Shown: positions 34,265-47,900 of the stretch, in pieces
How the letters are laid out: every line of letters begins with the position of its first letter
Numbering within the stretch: position 1 is the stretch's first letter
From: Crambe crambe
Taxonomy: Eukaryota > Porifera > Demospongiae > Poecilosclerida > Crambeidae
NCBI GenBank assembly: GCA_963924555.1
Contig: OZ004598.1
Span: 3,682,501-3,746,500 of the forward strand
Length of the DNA: 64,000 bases
Direction: 5' to 3'
Position numbers and translations under genes: made by a program
The notes under the pieces: generated by a model
Seen by the model: the letters and a program-made list of their open reading frames with translations, nothing else
The model's database searches: none
What the model was told of the DNA's origin: nothing

Positions 34265-37200
34265 CTACCTAATGTAGTTGTAATTTTGTGTCTCAGGCTG
34301 AGAATAGATGCACATGTAAATGTCCTGGGTGAAGCGACGAACGAGCTCTGGAAGTTCACTCGGAGAGGTCTCAAGGATACGAGAGGGATCTCCATTCTCT
34401 GGATAAACCCATTCATTGAGCTCACTGCTACAGTCAACCACTTTAGGGATGTTATATTCATCATCTATAGCAACATGAGATTGAAGTTAGCATACTATGA
34501 TCTAGGGATCCAGCTATAGACTAGATGCAGTAAAGATTTTCGAGAAATACTTCACCATTGGAAATATACTATGTAGCTAGCTTCAAATACTTATGGAGTA
34601 CTGAGCATTCTATGTATGTGTTGCTTGCTATTAAGCCTGAAGTCCACTACACCTATAAGCTTCTTTCTGATCATAGACAATATTATGTAGAAAACTCTCT
34701 CTGATGCATATAATGAACTTACAGACTCTGCTGGCCATGCTATCAAAGAAAATCCATCGATTCCCTTGTCTTGTGAAGCAGACATAATGACTAGTTTCAA
34801 TGCATATCACAGATAAGAGCTCAAGACTGTCAAGATTCCCAATTTCTTTTCTCCACTCGATCCGATGATTGGATCGGGATGCTTCATTGTGCATTCTTTC
34901 GCAACAAATATCACAGAAAAAGCGACTATCCTCACCAAAGTCAGTGGTAGATGTTCTACACGTCCACACAGCATCAGATGCTTTACAGATATAACATAAA
35001 CCTGCAAGTAAAATAATGTAGTATTATAGCCATGCAACCCAACATGTCAATGATGATATCATGCATCATGCATGAAGGGAAATATCTGGAGTTAGCAAGC
35101 TAGATATAGTAGTAATTAACTACTATCTTTGGAGGATACCTAGCTATTACATCAAGACAATTAACTGTTATATTTAGAGGCCTATTAATGTATACTCTAT
35201 TATTATGAAGACAACTATATGTCTGGAGGCTAAACTCTATTACATTTAAATGTATACTATAATTATTGCATGTAGCTACTAATAATGGAGGCTTGTATAC
35301 TCCATTATAGATGACTCACGAGAGGACTGAGAATCTACGTTTTTCGAAATGTTCAATGTTTTGGATGGAAGTATTTTCTGAAACGTTTTAAAGTGTCTTC
35401 CAAATCGTGGCACCAGAATCAAGAGTTTGGATGGGATCTGCATGTCCAGTCATCAGACAGAATGATACAATAGCATAGCATAACAAGAATGATCTTAGAT
35501 TTCATACTCCATGCATGGACATTTGCATACGGTAAACTGTGGTAATTTTGAATAGGCATGAGCTCTGGACGTTTCAAATCTGTGGGGTCTAAGTTGGATA
35601 AAATTATAGAGCCCATAAGCCTCAGGTTTTAAGCATTCTAACCATCGTATGCCTTTTGGACATGTTTCAAATTAGATTCATATGCACTGAAAAAATATTA
35701 TAGCAAGAAGACTTATAAGAAGCGGTAAAGAAGGTACTTCTGCTGTTCAATAAAATTGAGGCACAATACAGAATAGCCCAGATGATTGCTTAGCCCCTAC
35801 TACAATAACAGAAATTTTTGCAGCTATGTTAGCCTTCCATGCATCTTGTTGAAGAGCTGGTATGCATGAACATATATACCTCAGTGAAAGAAATTTGTTG
35901 TTCACGAAACATTTTATTCAGCAGGTCACCAACTGATGGTAGCAGCATTGACTCATCCATCTCCAAGAACAACTGTATAAAGAATTCCTTCTCTATACCA
36001 TAAGGACGTCTGCAAGCATAAAAGTATAGATAAAGATACAATAAAATGAATTTTTGGTGACGTAGGAATTTATAATGAGGTACATAATTCATACTTTCAT
36101 GGAGCCACAATAATGTTTGTCAGAATAGTGAACTTTCTCTCTTAACTTACGTACTTGATACTAATGAAAGGAGGTATTTGAAGAGAATGCTTAAATAGCA
36201 CATTGAGAAATTCCTCAGGATCTGTACAAAATAGAGAGATCACCACTGTATTACTGTAGTACAATGAGAGACTTGACTTTAGATACAGTGAAAAGTCTCC
36301 TTCATTGGGAGGTTATTATTTCGATTGTGTCAAAGGTTATAACTATGAGTTAAATGACTATGATTCCTCAGGATCCGTACAAAATAGAGAGATTACCACC
36401 ATTTTAGAGGCAAAACTGTACTACTGTAGTACAATGAGAGACTTGACTTTAGATACATTGAAAAGTCTCCTTCGTTGGGAGGTTATTATTTCTATTGTGT
36501 CAAACTCAGGATCCGTACAAATAGAGAGATCACCACCATTTTAGAGGCAAAACTGTACTACTGTAGTACAATGAGATATTTGACTTTAGATACATTGAAA
36601 AGTCTCCTTCGTTGGGAGGTTATTATTTCTATTGTGTCAAACTCAGGATCCGTACAAATAGAGAGATCACCACCATTTTAGAGGCAAAACTGTACTACTG
36701 TAGTACGATGAGATACTTGACTTTAGATACATTGAAAAGTCTCCTTCGTTGGGAGGTTATTATTTCATTGTGTCAAAGGTTATAACTATGAGTTAAATGA
36801 TAGCCATACCCTTTTCGTCCTGTGTGATTCCATTGAGCTGTTCAAGGTGTTGCAAACGTTCTCGCAACTTCATAACTGATTCATATCTCACAATGCCATG
36901 CCTAAAAAAATAACAACAGTTAGTGCCAATTGTATACAGGTATTGTGATTTACAGTCTAAGAGGATTGATGATGTGTTTCCATAAGATCTGGCCTGTAAG
37001 ATCAGTGAATTTTTGGAGAAAAATCTTGTCAAAGTCATTACTTAGAGCAAACAACCCAAATACAGTGGCATCCAGGTAGCAGGAATTGAAGTGACCTTGA
37101 ATTCCTTTCCTCTCTCCGATATACTTTTCAATGTTAGTATCAATAATGGTTTCTTCTATAGCGTGTTCTGTGATGACATCACTGAGTGCTATATACAGAT

Positions 37201-37476
37201 GAGATTAATTATAACAGAAGCTATAGATGTATATACAATACTTACGATTTCCATCTGTAGATGTTTCCATGATATACCTCTCATCTGGCATTAGCTGTGC
37301 AAAAGGATGGTACCAACCCCTACCAGGAGGACAGCTAAAGTGCCTTTCGTTAGTGGATGCATACGCTCCATCTGTGCCACCTTTCACCGAGTCATCCTAT
37401 ACAGTTGTGCACATTGTAGCCAGCAAATATTAAATCTAGCTAGCTAGCTAAGTTTTAGTTAATGTTGCTGTAGTGG

Positions 37477-37516
<40 letters not shown>

Positions 37517-39627
37517 CGTTACTGCTGCTGCTGCTCCTGTTGCTCACTTTTATTTACTTGCTAGAAGAGATCAGCTTATGTCAGAATAGAGAAGTAGCTA
37601 ATTTTGGTTGCATAGCACTAAATTTCAACTAATTTCAAGCAACGCTGTAATGGTCAGGAAAATGGCTGGGATCAAACTCTATTTTTTTCCTGGATAATTA
37701 TAGTTGTCTTTGTGTCAGACTGTTAGAATTGTCCCTGCCTACATGTACTTATGTACACAGGTCTATTTACCATTTCAATTCCAGCTATCAGCTCCTCAAT
37801 GTCAGACACATATCCTATCCACTTGATAACTCCGTACTTTGTGCAATTTTTGGCTTTGCGGGATGGTATCTCTAGCTGTACAAGAGAGCCAACTTCCAGG
37901 TCCTGGATTATTAGAAATTACAGTTGAATCATAAAGCTTCTGGACCATGCATGCATTAGGTTTCACATGCATGGATACTTAGTATCAACACTGTAAAAAT
38001 ATATGTGTAAAATAAAAAACAATCTTATCTTGAGTTGCAAATTGAAACTCTGATAACCTACAAATGTTTTTACACATTTGTGTTTACAGTGAAGTATCCA
38101 AATAGATGTTAGCTGTATAATATACTATATCCAAAGATGTTCTATACATAAATTATATGTATCCAAAAGATCAAAAGAATAGGAGGGGGTTACATAGTAC
38201 ATTATCAGCTATTAATTTTTATGTGGACACAATCATAACAAGTTGCTAGTGGATGTGCACTTAGATACCGATATCTGCATACAAAGCATCCATATCTTAG
38301 TGGATGGCCTAAGGGTGCAGAGTATCCCCACTAGAGCCCCACCCCAGAATGTTTAGGATATGAAAATACTATGAGAATACATTGTTAAACAGAAAGTCTT
38401 CAAGGTTTCTGGTCTCTCCATGCAATAGTTAACAGCAACTCCAATAAACTTTTAGATGAAACCCTGATTATGTGGCTATGGCTAACTAATATAGATTCTA
38501 ATTTCGAGATTAGAAGGAGAAAGTGTGGACCACCATAAAAGAACACACAACTCACATGCTTGGCTGGACATGGCCAAGAGGCAGGAGCTAAAGAGGAACA
38601 CTGTTTTGGAAGTATACCAGCCACTTCAGTGGCCTGGGGAGCACTGGATGATATCCTATCAAAGGACACAAAGAGACCACACCCATCACTGCATTCAAAG
38701 TATCGCTGATCATTGTAAGTGCCATCTGTGGTCCCATAGTGTCCAGATCGATAATTATCATCCTATGATAGAAAGAATAAAGAAATGTTTGGGCAAATGG
38801 ACTGGGAAACATGCTAGCTACCAATGTATGTTTGAATTCTAATAATATTATCATGTGTTGCGTAAACAGACTGGTTTTCTGTGGAACTTCTCTTAGTGAA
38901 CTCTCTATAGCTATTATAATTATTCAGGAGGCAATACTCCCTATTAAGGACAATCTCTCTATTAAGGAAAATACATAAGGATAAAAATAGCTGGTTCCCT
39001 ATTATGGAGGTATCACTGCTATAGCCCAATACCTGCATGTATACAGCTATGTGTACTTTTACTTCTTCAATTTGAGAGTTAGTAGCTAGTGGCCTGCCAG
39101 TGCGAGTTTATCTTAACAGGTTCAGTGCTTTTAGCTACAACCTGTGGTATTATAGCTAAGTGAGATTGACTCACTAAAAGTTCTACTCCAAATACTGTGC
39201 CCTGATGATCCTTAACCTCTCCTTTATATCGAATAATAGCCCTGGCATGTTCTGGCTCAGTGTGGTCATCTGCAAATATCTTGACATACACAATCGAACC
39301 TGGTTTCAGAGAAACACCCCAATCCAATAAATTATAGACACTCATTACATCCACAGGGGAATTGATTGCTTCCAAAATCTCAAATTCTTGTCGATTCAGT
39401 GGTGCTATGCCATCCAACTTGCAAGACAGAGAAATACTAGGATCATGGTACAACTGATAGTCTGAGCTTGGTTTTTCCTTGGCTGTGATCAATTCCCCCC
39501 TTGAAATATACTCATCTGATGTAGACGAATATCTAAATAGTCTATTTAAGCAACCACCATGGTTCAACCTCAGTCCAGTGACATTAGTTAGTAGAATATA
39601 ACCAACAGCATCGTTTGAAGTCTCCAT
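34265..39627 (-). CDS. CYLD: CYLD-type deubiquitinase, 687 aa, catalytic residues intact
   Basis: Eleven exons in transcript order: 39627-39175, 38762-38556, 37902-37771, 37396-37246, 37188-36954, 36901-36810, 36221-36155, 36009-35880, 35437-35320, 35001-34723, 34464-34265. The phases agree throughout. N-terminal CAP-Gly-like module, about residues 100-175 (ending GTTDGTYN...RYF). Second CAP-Gly, 221-310 (LEVGSLVQ, YGVIKWIG, GGTDGAY). Then the CYLD USP domain with GIQGHFNSCYLD (Cys351), PRFG, a CxxC...CDICC B-box-like zinc finger, ETSHYV (His600) and FFDSM (Asp615). CYLD cleaves Met1- and Lys63-linked ubiquitin chains and damps NF-kB and necroptotic signalling. Compared with the paralogue at 44944, it lacks the middle CAP-Gly and the long linker. 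The acceptor of exon 7 lies in a tandem repeat. Confidence 0.93.
36214..36780. repeat. Minisatellite, four units of 137-153 bp, containing a copied splice acceptor
   Basis: Units start CTCAGGATC at 36214, 36367, 36505 and 36642 and share CTGTACTACTGTAGTACAATG and AAAAGTCTCCTTC modules. The first unit overlaps the acceptor of exon 7 of the minus-strand CYLD. On that strand it reads TTTGTACAG before the exon, whereas the other units read GTACGG and so lack the AG. Confidence 0.9.
37478..37533. repeat. (GTT)n/(GCT)n microsatellite
   Basis: A trinucleotide run in the intron between exons 3 and 4 of the minus-strand CYLD gene. Confidence 0.9.
37988..38091. mobile_element. Palindromic MITE related to 28577-28701
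   Basis: ACACTGTAAAAATATATGTG opens and CACATTTGTGTTTACAGTG closes. The core GAGTTGCA...AACTCTGATAAC also matches the 28.6-kb copy. It lies in the intron before exon 3 of the minus-strand CYLD. Confidence 0.7.
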
Positions 39628-40102
39628 CTATTCTCTATTTGTACAAATCAAGGGTTAAAGACTGGGTATATTATAGTCTTGCAGAGCCCTGCCCCCCTTT
39701 TTTAAATGAAAGCCATGGACACTGATGGTTCTCAGACCCTCTACTCTTGAAATATTTTCTTGGTACCAGCTAGCTAGCTAGTAGCGAAAGTGGTGGATGA
39801 TAGGATGAAAGATTAACTGACCATCGGCTTCGGATAGCTAGTATGCACTTACTTCATGATGTCCTAAGTTTTCTAATTTAGAGGGCGTGTCACCATAGAG
39901 ATTCGATCGAATTAGGTAGGGGTCGACAATGTTATTATTACGTCGCGCGTGCGTATTTAACCAGACGACCATGTATATGCGCATATGCCCACAGAACACA
40001 CATCTCTCCTTGTCGTCCATTTCCTCCCACTAATATGCATATGTCCACTATTAAATTTGAAGTTATGGATATCACGACCCTTTACCAAAAAAGGATGTAA
40101 TG
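39628..40102. other. Spacer between PIGU 3' end and CYLD 5' end
   Basis: 475 bp on which both flanking genes run on the minus strand, so it carries the CYLD promoter side and the PIGU 3' UTR. No element or ORF is convincing. Confidence 0.5.
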
Positions 40103-43100
40103 TTATGTAAGCTTGAGAGGAATGGTGTTGTTATCCTTATCAACTCTTGGGAGACCATGCAACAGGTCATAGCGATACACCAAGAAGGAATATATCACAT
40201 CAGCCACCAAAAAAACCTGCAATGATAAAACCAAACATAATAAAAAGTTACCAACAATCATGTGCATGCATTATCCCTCACCTGAGCTAGAGAATACGTA
40301 AGGGTCATGGCAAAAAAGAAGTTAGCATTGGCACTGCCAGCATGGATCCAGAGGAACCAGAGGACCGGACAAAGCACAGAGGATACGAGGAACATCACCA
40401 TCACAACAAGTGTATAGCGTAAATCTGTCAAGTACAAAAAACTGACTAGTACTGACTGCCAAAAAGCAAAGAAACAGGGGCTGCAGTTAACAGTGAAACC
40501 AGACCATCTTGTAATGAGACCACCTTTCTCTCATATTCAACTTCAGACCCACCTCTCTAGGCCTCTCTACTCTTGTCCCAACCTATTTTCAACTTCCCTA
40601 CAGAGATCATTCCCTATTGTGGTCACAGCAAGCAGGTTTCACTACATGTTACAAACGATCATGAAAGAGATTGATGATGAAATGGAGGTAGCTGGATATC
40701 CAGTTACAAAAAAGGGATGACTTACATTTGAATGTGTGCCACCATAGAGGCAGGAGTGCTAGAGGCAAGGTGACGTCTCCCACACAAGGGTAGGACTTGA
40801 ATAAAGCCACGAGGGAGAGAAGAATATATGTCAAAAACATTGGATGGTCACTGTAAGGCATTGGATAAAGGGTCATTATTAAAAGGTAAAGGTCATCATA
40901 TCAGGTAAAGGGTCTACAACTCACAAGCTATAGCTGGAGTGTACCTTTGTACCTGAATCTGACTGTCAATGGAAGAACATAGATGAAGGCATTAATTTGG
41001 AAGACACACAGAAAAAAGATTCTGAAGTGCTCAAATGTCTCCGTGAAAAAGTACCAGAAGAGACCAAGGTTGGGTGTTTGGTCAGGAACAGCCAGGCTGC
41101 AAATAAAAAAGAAGTACCTACCACCTTAATACATAAGTATGGTTGAATCAACCTTTATACTTCACCCCAGGATACCTCTTCAATCAGGACACAGTCCCAA
41201 GTATACTAGACACATTCATTTTTGGCCACTTTTTAAATTTTGGCTCACCATAACTCATGCCTACTAGTGGCCATAGTCTGGAAATTTGATAGTCTAACCA
41301 TTATAGAAATACATGACATAAATTATTTAATTGAGAATAAATTCACCATTTTGAGAAATAGCAGAATTCAATAATCTACTTGGGGACATGTCACATGTAC
41401 TTTTCTAATCAGATAATATTATGTGAACACAGCTGTGATGTTTTGAGGATACCAACACTCTAATCAGAACTGATAAGGATACCACCCTTTTTTTTTCCTG
41501 GTCCCTAAAGTGTCTACACTGAAAGTTCACATGGGACCATGACTCATTCAACCATGGATTAATCTTTATTAATAACCAGAAGATGAGCTAAACTGACTCC
41601 CCATGCCCCTAGTTTGACATACATGACACCATAAGAGGCTGAGAGGAAGTCCCAGGATCCTGTGAACCAGAAGGATAGAGAGAGGAGGAGAGATGCCCAG
41701 AATGCCAGGAAACACAGCTGTCTAACCACTCCAGGAAGAGATGAGTGCTAGAGAGGGGGGAAAAGGGGGAGGAATGGCCCCAGTCAATTTTTAAGAGGAG
41801 GGAGGGAGGAAGGAGGGCTAGCTAGAAAAAGACCATTTTTATTATTTGCCACTGATCGATATATATATATATATATATATAATATATATACGGTCATCAC
41901 TCTATTGAATAAGCACATAGTAAGGAAAGAAGCCCACTAACCACATCCCTCACACAGTGAATCTCTCATTCTAGAGAATGGGCATTTAGCTAGTGAGGAG
42001 TCTCTTTATTCTGTTTCTCAAATTGATGACTACAAATTCCCTGATACTGCTATACATTTATATATGTACATATAGCAAAGCTTTATAAGTCATAATGCCA
42101 GTCATCATGAATGATGGGCAATATGAGTCATATTGCCTATTGTCCATGAAACGCTTAATTAATCTCTATGGAGACAAGAAAGCGCGGCCTGCTAAAGCAT
42201 CATGGTAAAGTTAGCTAGCCTAGTCTATACTCGCCTTAGCTAGCTATGGCAGGATATAAAATAGTTATAACATGGGTGCCATGGGTTTTATGGATTATAA
42301 ACAACCCTTGCCCTTGGGCTGCACCCTCGGAACTCGGGTTGTTTATAATCCATAAAACCCTGGCACCCATGTTCTAACTATTACATACCTTATAAGACAT
42401 GAGCAGAAATGGGAAGATGAGGACCAGTGGATAGAGAGAAAGGTAAGCAGCTAACACAGCTCCAAGAGATGATAGAATTTCCGATCCTGAGGAGAAAGTT
42501 TCAAGTGAGCATACATTATGCAAAACTTTGCACAATATAATGTACCTCTGAGCTTCATCCAGATGGCCCAGGCCACAGTAAGGGTGGTGAGGGAGACAGA
42601 GGAGAACCCGGCACAGGTCAAGATGGAGTACGGATTCAGCAAGTAGCTGTGTGTGTTGTGTGTGTGTGTTCAAGAGCAAATCGTACTTAACAACACGAGA
42701 GAACTGTACATACATACCTACATACATACATCTGGCCTGAGCTACATATGTAGTCAGAGAGTAGGGTACTGAATGTCCAATCAAATTTAGCTTGTGACCA
42801 AATTTGTTGCCTTAAGCTCTCTGTATAGCCAGTCAGGCTATATACACAGTATTATTCTGATGACATGTACCCAACACACATCAATTTACAGGACAGTATA
42901 TACTAGTTTGTGCTACATACAACAGTGCTACACATGATAGTTAATTTATGAGTACTACACCTACACAGCTGCCATAAAGAGAGGTATGGAGTGATTCTCC
43001 TTGATAAGAATGTCGTCCACTCCTTTCCCATAACTCTTACGTTCATTATTTTGACAGGTTAACTTCAACAATAATATCAACAATCAACAACAATAATATT

Positions 43101-44202
43101 GCTATAGTAATATATACCTGGTTTCTATGGTACAGAGTGGCAATATTAGCTATGCAGATTGCAACCATGAAGTCTACCAACTGCATAAATTGAGAATTGT
43201 GATTGGTACAATAAATTATATATTTCAGAGTGTACGCACCACAAAAAATAGTCCCACTACTGTTTCTCCTGCCAATAGCAGAAACCTGAATAGTAGCAAT
43301 ACCAATGGAGTCTGGCAAAAAAGGATTCATCACATTTAATATACAGTCATGCATGATACATGCATACCTCATGAAAAATGTCTCCCGAGTATGGAGAGAG
43401 CCCATTCTCCATCAGTGCAATGCCTTCCTTTACTAGGGTAATGAGACACATAATGTATAATGTAACAGGGCTGATATATAAGTAGTCTTACGAGCCAGAT
43501 ATATTGCGGAAGAAGGGGGAGGGGAAGGAGAAAATATGTCTGGTGAAAGACACAAGGTTTTCATATCCAAATGAATGTTGACTACATCATATTACATCAT
43601 TTCCCGCATGACTTGACTGCAAATTCCAATCAAATACGTGGGAGCGATAGACAACGTGGCAATTGAAGTTCGTAATTGTCTTTTCGATGCTTGGTCTGAC
43701 CTCAGATCATAGCACAGTTGCACATTTGCTGTAGACAGCACTTCAACTTTCACATCCAAGGCCTATAGCATGCAGAACTAATTCTGGCACGATGATGTCA
43801 TGCACATGTGATCTAGCGTGTGATAACTTGTAAATCAACGATTTGATTGGCTCTGCCAATATCCTGGCTGAAAACCTTGCGTCTTTCACCAGGTTCTCCT
43901 CCCCCCTCCCCTTCTTCCGCAATATACATCTGGCTTGTGATGAGACTAATAATATGGTGCTCTCTCATTAGAAATGTAAAGGTGGTCTCTAATTAGAGTA
44001 ATGGTGCTCTCTAATTAGAATCTATACTGCCAGTTCATAAAATTTAGCAGTACGCATGCGTTCTTGCCTTACTTCTCATCCATTGGTTGATTGGAGTGCT
44101 TATCTCTATCCTCTTTCCCAGCCAGTCGTGAGATCCTTGCCAAAGCAACAGCAAGCGCACCAAAAGAGGCACACACAACACCAAAACACTCTCCTTCCTC
44201 AT
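40103..44202 (-). CDS. PIGU: GPI transamidase subunit PIG-U, 416 aa
   Basis: Twelve exons in transcript order: 44202-44073, 43432-43368, 43311-43240, 43180-43118, 43035-42965, 42646-42546, 42486-42389, 41747-41623, 41096-40953, 40850-40726, 40424-40282, 40216-40103. The phases close to 417 codons, close to the 435 aa of human PIGU. Family signatures visible: [11 protein letters not shown] near the N-terminus, [36 protein letters not shown] and [20 protein letters not shown]. It is a multi-pass ER membrane protein; hydrophobic segments fill most exons. PIG-U is a subunit of the complex that attaches GPI anchors to proteins in the ER. It lies between two oppositely oriented CYLD genes and shares a 741-bp divergent promoter region with the plus-strand one. 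There is no sign of decay. Confidence 0.95.
42260..42382. mobile_element. Palindromic MITE, about 120 bp
   Basis: AACATGGGTGCCATGGGTTT and its complement form arms around a short CCCTTGCCC centre. The right arm ends only six bases before the PIGU exon 7 boundary at 42389, so the donor site is hard against the insertion. Confidence 0.75.
43493..43935. mobile_element. MITE, about 440 bp, inverted-repeat ends
   Basis: AGCCAGATATATTGCGGAAG plus a GGGGGAGGGGAAGGAG tract opens it. The complement, CTCCCCTTCTTCCGCAATAT...ATCTGGCT, closes it. It lies in intron 1 of PIGU and has no ORF. Further shared blocks (AACCTTGTG/AAAACCTTG) lie inside the arms. Confidence 0.7.
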
Positions 44203-44943
44203 GACCACCGCTAGTCAGCCGACATATACATACATACACTCGACTCACGATCACAGAGCTAGAACTAGAGAGATATATATCATCACCGATCGCGACCCCT
44301 TACCGACTGGGTTGACGTTAGTTTATGGCAATGACGTCACTTCTATAATCGATCAGCCTTCGTGGTTGTGAAATAACCTATACGTACCGTGTCTTTTAAG
44401 CCGCCTCTATCTCCTATCTATCTTATATCGTGTGAGTGAATCTAGCTGTACCTGTTATGTTTAGCCGTAAGCGTAACGTTTATGAGTCATTTTGCTAGCT
44501 AGCAGGCCTATGTGGGTGTGGTTGTTGTTATTAGTGTTATTAGCATTATTAGCCATATTTATAGAGCTGACTAGTTCTGTCTCGTAAAAGCAATTTCTAC
44601 TGCTACAAAGGATATCAGATTGAAAACTGTAGACACTGCAATTTCTATCCAGGGGATTACCCTTGCCCTGATAGGGAAACTCCCTGTTGGTATGCTTTAT
44701 GTACTGGGACATAGTCACATATCTGTGCCTGTGCAGTGCTGAGGATTAAGTGCTTTTGTATGACTATCGATACTGTCGGTGGCTTGTGGGGGTTGACCTA
44801 GAACAGCATGAGGCAAGGCAAAGTTGATTCCCTTGTTTCAGTGAGGAGGGAGGAAGAGAGGGTGATCAAGTGGTTCCAAAGTTTTGCAATTAGGAAGGGG
44901 GTTCTGGAACAAGGAATCCACTTTATTTGTTACTTTTAGTTAA
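44203..44943. promoter_or_regulatory. Divergent promoter region between PIGU and the plus-strand CYLD
   Basis: 741 bp separate the two oppositely directed starts and would have to serve both. CpG sites cluster near 44285-44400 (CACCGATCGCGACC). No TATA box or named operator can be claimed. Short ORFs inside it show no family resemblance. Confidence 0.4.
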
Positions 44944-47900
44944 ATGGAGTCGTCAACAGTTGGGTATATCTTACTGAAAGATTCACGGGGAACGAGCAAA
45001 TCTATTGTCAAGAAATATCTTCCTGGAGCTAATCCATACACAGAAGTGATTGTTTTGCGAGGAGAACTCGTTACTGTGAAACAAAGCTCTAGTTCAGAGT
45101 CAAAGTGCAACTATCAGTTACGTCGTGATCCAAGTGTTTATGTGTACAGTGCTATTGAAGACATAGCACCTCTAAACCAGCAAGAGTTTCTACTGATGGA
45201 AGGTATTGAAAAGCCCGCTGACAGAATGGAAGCTTTTAACAATGGAAAATTGGACTGGGGTATTAATCTGAAACAAGGTTTTGAAGTATATGTCACCTTG
45301 AATTCACCTAATGCACAGTATACAACAGCTGTTGTGCATTTTAAAGGTGAAGTTGGAAATGTTCCAGGTATTCAATTTGGAGTGGAACTTCTTGTGAGTA
45401 TTTATTTATTCAGGATAAAAAATATAAAAATTTGGGGGCCTGTTCCCCCCCCCCCCCCTAAAAAACTCTGCTCTAATTTTGTTCCCAAAAACAGTCATTG
45501 AGAGTTTTTCAATGTTAGTATCATGTATTGATCCATCCATAGGTATCAGAGAGTGCGCTAGCACTCTCTAAGTAGGGATGGCGGGTCAAAGGTCATAAGA
45601 CTTTCTCTTCTACCCTTACTCTACAGGTTCTCAGAAGGCTACAGTGAATTATTACATCTACAAAGAAGAGAGGAGAATGTTCAAAAACCAAAAATTCATT
45701 CGCTAACATAAGAAAAAAAAGAGTTCTAAAATTGACTTTTGTTCTTTTTCTTTATAATAAATATAAGATCGACCTACCGACTTACTGGAAAATTCTGCTT
45801 TGGCCATCTGTTAGAGCGGCACCTAGAGGCTGATCTTTTGCTATTAGTTTTGACTAAAGCGCTACTTCACAAATCAGTGATATCGATAGCACTCGGCTAA
45901 TCTTTCTATGCCATTTTGAAGCGCACGTCGGTAGGGGGTGGAGCGTATGGGCGGGGCCACGTATAAGTGCTACAATGAGTTCAGTAGCTAAGCTAGGTCT
46001 TCAGTTTAATCGTTCAGCTAGCTATTTATTCTTATCTGATGATCTTCCTGACACTCTTTGCTGCATTGCAGTACAAATGCTCATTATTATAGCCAGTACT
46101 TGGCTGTAGTGTAGTCAGCTCACTTCATGCCATGCACATGTCATATACATTGCTGTTGCTGTAAACTTTTATATTAAATAATAAACAAAACTTAAATAAA
46201 TTCTTCCAGAGACTGTATGTGCCTACAAAAGAAAAAAGATAGGTTTAGAACTATGTAGAGCTGGCTTTGTACTGTAGCCTCATGTAAAATATTAATAATC
46301 ACTGCATACTCTCAGTTCAAGTGACGATCAATACTTCCACCCTCAATTCTTCACTTATACAAACTTACTTTCAACTTCAAGCACTAAAAAAAGGATAGAA
46401 ACAAGTGAGCGCAAAAAATTTCCTCTAAATAAAAAGTTAAGTAGGGATAGCCTAAAATCTAACTGGGCTGTACAATGTACTGCAGCCTCGTATGAAAACA
46501 ATCCCTACTTTTACAATGGCCCATAGCTAACTATAGGCAGTGAATGTAAATGTAGGGATTGTTTTCATATGAGGCTGCAGTACATTGTACAGCCCAATTA
46601 GATTTTAGGCTATCCCTACATAACTTTTTATTTAGAGGAAATTTTTTGCGCTCACTTGTGTAGATAGATGTGAATGTGCACTTGCTGGGTTGTAGATAGA
46701 AGTATTATCTTCTAGTCTGGCGGCACCAACCCTTTTTGGTGGGTGGGGTTTGATGACTCTATTTATGTGCAGCCAAATCAGATTGCAGTATTCCACTTAT
46801 TGCATTCTTCTAGCCTACTACTGTCAATGTCTAGTTTCTTATTTCCATTCGCGATATCCTCTCCACATAGAAGAGTATGACGCCTACTTTCTAAGAATTC
46901 TTCTGCCTCCAACCACAAGAACACTTAAAATGAAAAGCGCAAAGTTTTATTCTAAATCCCTGCTGCACAAGTACATAGCTGATGCTAGAGTCACCAGACC
47001 TTTTCCCTCCACCGCCCACCAAAAAGGAAAGGGTACCACCAGACTAGGTATCTTCGTGATTTATTTTCGTGTTTATTTACATTTAGGAAGGACGTTATAG
47101 GACTGGCAAGTATGGTACTACTGATGGTACCTTCCAAAATCACAGATACTTTAAGTGCCCGGACAACTGTGGTTTGTTTGTGTCATTAGCTCGGCTATCA
47201 CAGCAAGCTTTTGTGGCTGCCTCATCTGGTAATCCCTCGGTGAATAGTAGCTCGACAAGGGAAGCATCCAAGCCTAGAGGAACCAAGTCCTATGCAGCTG
47301 CAGCAGGTAATGATAGAAGAGAGACTGAGTCTCCTGCAGATAATACTCGTTCCAAGTCTACAATAAAGGAAACCAGTGTGGATGCACGTGTACCTTCAGC
47401 TCCAGCTCCATCAGAGTTTCATATTGGTCAACGTGTGAAATTCTATGATAAGACTGGTAAACTCTACCAAGGAGAAGTATTCTGGCTTGGAAGAGGAACA
47501 CCTCATGGAATACCAGAATGTAACGTGGCAGGAGTCAAAACTGTGAGTTTAATGATGCATATAATAGACCTACTGGGAAATTTTCGTTAGATAATACTTC
47601 ATGTTTACAATTTTCATGTTAAAGCTTACTTGTAATTAGCTTTTTTAAGGTAATTAAATTTCATATGATTAATTTTCGTTGCTGGACATGACCACGAAAA
47701 TAAATCAATATCGAAAATTTCCCAATCTATGGAAGCATCAAAATTAGAACACTGGTATATATATTTTTTACTACTTCACGAAAAATCAGTATAGCTACTG
47801 AGCTTTCAGTCAAACTTTTGGTTATTGCATGCCATAGGAATGATGAAGAAAAGTGCAGTACCATCTCCATCACATTCTGTCCATCAGTGCTTGACATGTC

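Noticed and set aside
36214-36780. CRISPR-like array (regular repeats)
   Set aside because: Units are contiguous tandem copies without unique spacers, within a eukaryotic intron.
44461-44718. 85-codon minus-strand ORF in the PIGU/CYLD divergent spacer
   Set aside because: Low-complexity Asn/His content, no family resemblance, no splice partner.
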